Position numbers and translations under genes: made by a program
Shown: one piece after another, positions 59,762 to 64,000 of the stretch
How positions within the stretch are numbered: the stretch's first letter is position 1
Layout: the number at the start of each line of letters is the position of its first letter
Notes under the pieces: generated by a model
Databases searched by the model: none
What the model was told of the DNA's origin: nothing
What the model saw: only the letters and a program-made list of their open reading frames with translations
Source: Laguncularia racemosa
Lineage: Eukaryota; Streptophyta; Magnoliopsida; Myrtales; Combretaceae
NCBI GenBank assembly: GCA_037954665.1
Contig: JBBMOL010000037.1
Span: 3,396,501-3,460,500, forward strand
Length of the DNA stretch: 64,000 nucleotides
Direction: 5' to 3'

Positions 59762-62700
59762 ATCTTTTTGAGTCGTCTTTGGTTGGTAAGTTAGCTTTTC
59801 GTCTGTCTTTTCTTGGTGGGTTATATGCTTACTTGTGCTGTTGATGATCACAGTTAATCTACTCAAACTATGATGATGGTATTGAAATTTTTATTTACTT
59901 CATTTTTTTTCCTTTTTTAAAAAAAAAAAATATGTTGACTTTTGTATTTGACTATGTATTAGACAAAAAAAATGACAAATTTATGCTCGTTTGAATTTTT
60001 GGCACATCTTTTGGGATCAAGACAAAGTGTTTTTTAGATTCTCTGCTGTCAATTTTGTAACTGATTAACACTTGAAAAATCTAATATTTGAGTATGTCTG
60101 TCTCTCTCTGGTGGTTTTTTTTTTTTTCTTTCTTTTTCTTTTTTTTTTAAGAAAAAAACTCTCTCTGCTGTCAATTTCATAACTGATCACCTTGAATAGA
60201 AATTGGTGTGTGGAAGTAGAATGAAGCAGGATATTTTTCGAAAATACCGTATCATGGGCAGGATTCTTACAATGTTTCTCCTAAAACTCGATGTATGTTT
60301 TTGTCAGAAAGTTCTATTATTGTGCTATACACATAGAGCATTCAAACTACCATGGCTAAATCACAGCAGATATCCATGCTTGAAGTTTTGACATATTAAG
60401 GGTTTTTTTTTACTCCATTTTATCTGGAGAGGGTAATGTTGGTACTCGGCCTTTTTCCAAGTGAGGCAAGTGCATCCTTTATCTATATGCATGCCTTGTC
60501 TACCCTAATTTACTAGGATGTGGTGAATCATGACATAGAGTGCAGAGGAGTATGATTTTACATATATCTTCTGTATAAATTGGGGTTCTTAGGTTTTGTA
60601 ATCAGTCTTTGGAGAAATTTATTGGTAGGAAATAATGAAAGAAGTTTTGAAACAAGGACCATGGACGAGATATATCTCGATTAGGTTGATGATGAAGTTG
60701 TTTTAGCGGATTGTTGTAAATGTAACTTGTCACAATTTCTGTAATGTTGTAATCGGTGATCTGATCTCTTCTATCAGCTTGAGGAACTTTCCTATCTGCA
60801 CTTCATTGATTAAGCATCCCTTTCTGAACAGCTAAGGAATTAGATTTTGCAATTACTAGTCAAGAATGCAGTTTTTGGAGTCACTTTTTCAATCAAACAA
60901 TATGCTTTGTCAAAATTATTCTGGCATGTGCTTGCTTTTTTCCTTTTTTAATGTCAACTTGCAAATGGTTCAGCAAGTCAAGTTTCTTGGTTAATGATGT
61001 TAGTGATTCTTAATATTAATTTGTTACCTTGAAGATATTTATATTATAGGATGATGATAGATGCGCCTTTTGCTTATGTGTATACTTCATGTTTCATTTA
61101 ATTACAGTCTGAGAGCTGTACTTTGGTAATTCCTGATGGACTTACCATCTGCCGATTTCCTGGAATGAGCTGCAGAGTTATTGCTGTTTAGCTTAAGAAT
61201 AGGCATTTTTCTAGAGATCTTTAGCCCTTCCAGCCCTTCCGTTTTTATGCATCATTTCAGCTTTCTGGAGAAGAGAACCTTAAAGGTGTCCTTTGCGCTT
61301 CATTTGTTGAGACTAATGTCTTCATGTAAATATTTTTCAGGTTTGGGTTGTGATACTGCAGCTGTTATCAATGTTCTCGCTCATCGAGATAGCACACAAC
61401 GTGCTCTAATCCAACAGGAATATCGTACAATATATGCTGAGGATATCTTCAAACGTCTAAAATCTGAACTCCATGGCAAACTTGAGGTCTATATACAATT
61501 CCTTTTTGGAGTTTTCTTCTAGAGATTAACTACTCATCTCTAGAAAATTGGACACCATAAGTTGTTTATATTCTACATTTCTTCTTCTTTGAAAAAACTT
61601 CAGTAATTAATGTATAAATAACTTCCTCATGAATTTAAATTCCCTTATGATTTTTTTCAGACTGCAGTTATTCTCTGGATGCTTGATCCAGCAGGACGTG
61701 ATGCAACAATAGTGAGGGAGGCATTACATTCAACGGTTGTTGATTTTTCGGCAATCACTGAAGTTATATGCTCTCGCACACCATCACAGATACAGGTTTT
61801 CAAGCAGCATTACCATTCAAAATATGGAGTTTTTCTTGAGCAAGATATTGAGGTATATACATCGGGAGATCTTAAGAAGGTAAGTGTTTTCTATATTCTC
61901 ATGAGGCCTGCATAGATACGCTAGGATATGCTTGTTCTCCTCTTTTGCCTGCATATCTATATGAAATTATTGAATTTAGCCCCACATCCAATAGATTTAA
62001 AATGGTTTTTAGTTGGTTAACAGTTAACATTCCCTTGTACCTGTTGCTAAACACTCATAAAGTCCATCAAGTATATCACTTTAATTAAATACAGCGGCAA
62101 AATGAGTGCATAAGCATTTAAACTATAAACCTCCTACTCTGACACTATGTTAAATTGGAGCTCCACGTACAACCAGTATAAAAATGCAAGCCTATTAGAT
62201 CTAGAGTTGTTTTATATTTATTGCTTAACATTGATAATTTTTCCAATCATGTGCGGAGTTGTATTTTCTTTCTCCTCTAGGGCAAGCACCACTGAAATGG
62301 TTAGACTCTTTATTCTTCTTAGTCTTAGGATAGAAGGCTCCAGAGTCCTCCATGGTGAATATTGTGTAGTGCAATCTTTCCATTTGAGTTGTATTGACAT
62401 TAGTGGGATAACATATTTGCTGTGAACTAATTAATGCAGCTCTTGCTTGCATATGTAAGTACACCGCGTTATGAAGGCCCTGAAGTTGATAGAGAGCTTG
62501 CTGACAAGGATGCGAAGGCTCTTTTTAAGGCAGGGGAGAAGAAGTTGGGGACTGATGAGAAGACCTTCATTCGCATATTTAGTGAACGAAGTAGGGCACA
62601 AATAGCTGCAATAGATCATGCTTACCGTAACATGTATGGAAATTCATTGAAGAAGGTAAGCTCTTGAGATCAATTTACGTAACTATTCATTGACAGAAAG

Positions 62701-63127
62701 TTTCTTTTCTTCAATTGTGTAATGTCTTACAAGATTAAAGCTTGAATCAGGCTGTGAAAGGTGAAACATCGGGTTACTTTGAGTATGCTCTCTTGACAAT
62801 CTTACGATGTTCAAAGAACCCGGCCAAGTACTTCGCAAAGGTACTTATTCCTGAACTTTGCTAATTCATTTTAGTTGGTTTAACAGAAGAATGTAAAACA
62901 AACACAATTTCGGCATTTTGTAGGTGTTGCATAAGGCAATGGATGGTCTTGGAACGGATGATAATACTCTGATAAGAGTAATCGTGACACGGACTGAGAT
63001 TGACATGCAGTACATCAAAACAGAATACCACAAGAAGTACAAGAAACCTTTAAATGGTGCAGTTCACTCGGAAACATCGGGCCACTATCGGACATTTCTT
63101 CTTTCGCTTCTTGGCACTGGCCATTAG
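59642..63127 (+). CDS. ANN5: Annexin D5-like, copy 2 (six exons)
   Basis: Exons 59642-59717, 61341-61486, 61661-61879, 62440-62655, 62751-62840 and 62924-63127 join to 316 residues. All introns are GT-AG, and phases equal those of copy 1; exon 3 is one codon longer. Repeat signatures: FKGLGCDTAAVINVLAHRDS, WMLDPAGRDATIVREALHST, KLGTDEKTFIRIFSERSRAQ and DGLGTDDNTLIRVIVTRTE. His40 and the IRI element of repeat 3 (IKI in copy 1), a motif linked to F-actin contact, are present. The protein starts MSTLTVPPVLTSPRDDAMHL and ends SLLGTGH. The expected role is Ca2+-dependent phospholipid binding. It lies 2.8 kb downstream of copy 1 in the same direction, a tandem duplicate. No disabling change seen. 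Confidence 0.93.
59734..59758 (+). repeat. (CT)n microsatellite in annexin 2 intron 1
   Basis: About twelve CT units just 17 bp after the intron 1 donor. Copy 1 has only a short CTCTCCCC tract at the same place. Confidence 0.9.
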
Positions 63128-63156
63128 AAGAATAGTCGTGGCTGTATTACATGCGT

Positions 63157-63288
63157 CAACTCTGAATGAAGTAGTTGACCTTATTGTGGATGTTGATATT
63201 GATGAAGTTCGGGTTGTAGTCGTAACTCTTGATGAAGTATTTGACCTTATTGTTGATGTTGATGTGATGACGTTCAGGTTGCGCTGTG
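63157..63288 (+). repeat. 66-bp tandem duplication in annexin 2 3' UTR
   Basis: Two adjacent units starting AACTCTGAATGAAGTAGTTG (63158) and AACTCTTGATGAAGTATTTG (63224), both continuing GACCTTATTGTKGATGTTGA. They begin 30 bp after the stop codon. The duplication produces misleading Val/Asp-rich and Thr/Ser-rich ORFs on the two strands. Confidence 0.8.
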
Positions 63289-64000
63289 TCTTTAGCTGTT
63301 TGTGCAAAAACTTTGTGAAACACGTCCTTGTTTTTAGTGTGCATGGGCTTTATGTTAATGTTGCGTTCTCCATGTCAATTGTTCGCTCTTTTCTTTTACA
63401 AGCTGTGTTTTCTAAGTCAAATATTCTGCTTGTATAAGATTAGTGTTGCTTTAAGTTGGTTGAAATGGAAGACAGTTCATGCATGTTATCGACCAGTGGA
63501 AGTTTAAAATTTAGAAAGACATCGTATTTGTCAAATGTTCTCAAAATTCATTTCAATATTTATTATAATTAAACCTATTACAATTGTTAAATATTATTAT
63601 AGTGGTTCATTAAATAAAAAGAAAGAAGAAGAAGAAGAAGAAGAGAGAGAGAGAGAGAGACTATATCTATAGTATATCTATAATGATTAACAACAATCAA
63701 TGCACATTGCAAAAGTTCAGAAGTAGTTTAAAATAATCATTATAAAAAAAAAAAAAAGGGACAACTACTCAGCTCTGGCGCTTGAAATTATTGAGATCAG
63801 AACATGGGAATAAATAAATAAGTTTAGGCCAGTTTGACGGGTCAGGAACTATGAATCAAACCCGTTGAATGAAACCGGCTAAGGACAGGCAATTCCCGCT
63901 TCTTCATTTTGAATACTCGTGACCCGCTGTTGACCTCACCAGGTCTGCAAAACAGCTGTGCAATATTTTATATCAACCATCAGCGATAGATTCGATTGTC
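63289..64000. other. Downstream of annexin 2; no gene recognised
   Basis: Probable end of the 3' UTR, then AT-rich DNA. GAA/GA repeats lie at 63622-63660 and an A-run at 63745-63758. The last ~200 bp have a higher GC content and phrases such as GGGTCAGGAACTATGAATC, but no frame is convincing before the window ends. Confidence 0.4.
63622..63660 (+). repeat. (GAA)n(GA)n microsatellite
   Basis: GAAGAAGAAGAAGAAG followed by GAGAGAGAGAGAGAGA. Confidence 0.93.

Noticed and set aside
63054..63437. 127-residue + strand frame overlapping annexin 2 exon 6
   Set aside because: It overlaps the last exon in another frame and is extended by the 66-bp duplication. The Val/Asp-rich part is repeat sequence.
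1..64000. CRISPR arrays, operons, prokaryotic defence systems or a canonical tRNA/rRNA gene
   Set aside because: Repeats here are transposon-derived or microsatellites, and the only tRNA-like signals are SINE boxes. The window is plant nuclear DNA.

Overview
This window is nuclear DNA from a flowering plant, most probably a eudicot. The evidence is low GC content, six-exon plant annexin genes with GT-AG introns, a pentatricopeptide-repeat (PPR) pseudogene, Tekay/Del-like chromovirus retrotransposons with long LTRs, and many hAT and Mutator-like miniature elements. I cannot name the species. Only the last ~11 kb holds intact genes. The first ~53 kb is decayed and often nested transposon sequence.

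Layout. (1) 1-9370: a degenerate Ty3/gypsy chromovirus arranged LTR - gag/pol - LTR - second partial gag leader, as left by unequal recombination between elements. (2) 9371-16258: mostly unrecognised AT-rich DNA with one hAT MITE that has a perfect 8-bp target duplication, a long-TIR element and a diverged LTR-like stretch. (3) 16259-22836: a nested stack. A hAT-like element C holds hAT-like element B, and B holds both hAT element A (perfect 8-bp TSD) and a 3.2-kb solo gypsy LTR (perfect 5-bp TSD). A itself carries a piece of a copia-type LTR. (4) 26395-32898: a second dead gypsy element whose 5' LTR has an internal inversion and whose 3' LTR was hit by a copia-type element, now a solo LTR with TSD TGACT. 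(5) 33100-38715: an inverted-orientation LTR remnant, then a dead hAT transposase gene between two ~0.8-kb direct repeats. (6) 40441-42380: two broken gene copies side by side, a PPR gene and an intronless kelch/acyl-CoA-binding-protein-like copy. (7) 42480-52740: another long LTR, MITEs of at least four types, a tRNA-type SINE on the minus strand and a ~1.5-kb inverted pair of one repeat.

(8) 53147-63300: a tandem pair of annexin genes (annexin D5-like), 315 and 316 residues, both on the + strand with identical exon phases. Almost every exon length matches; exon 3 differs by one codon. They share a 20-bp promoter motif at the same distance from the start codon and stretches of collinear first-intron sequence, so they are a local duplication that kept its upstream region. 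Both look intact. Copy 1 uses a GC donor at intron 3 where copy 2 uses GT.

I found no CRISPR, operon or prokaryote-type system and no rRNA or canonical tRNA gene. The most informative signals are the transposon nesting order fixed by target-site duplications and the annexin duplication. All boundaries were read by eye; percent identities, ages and family names need alignment.
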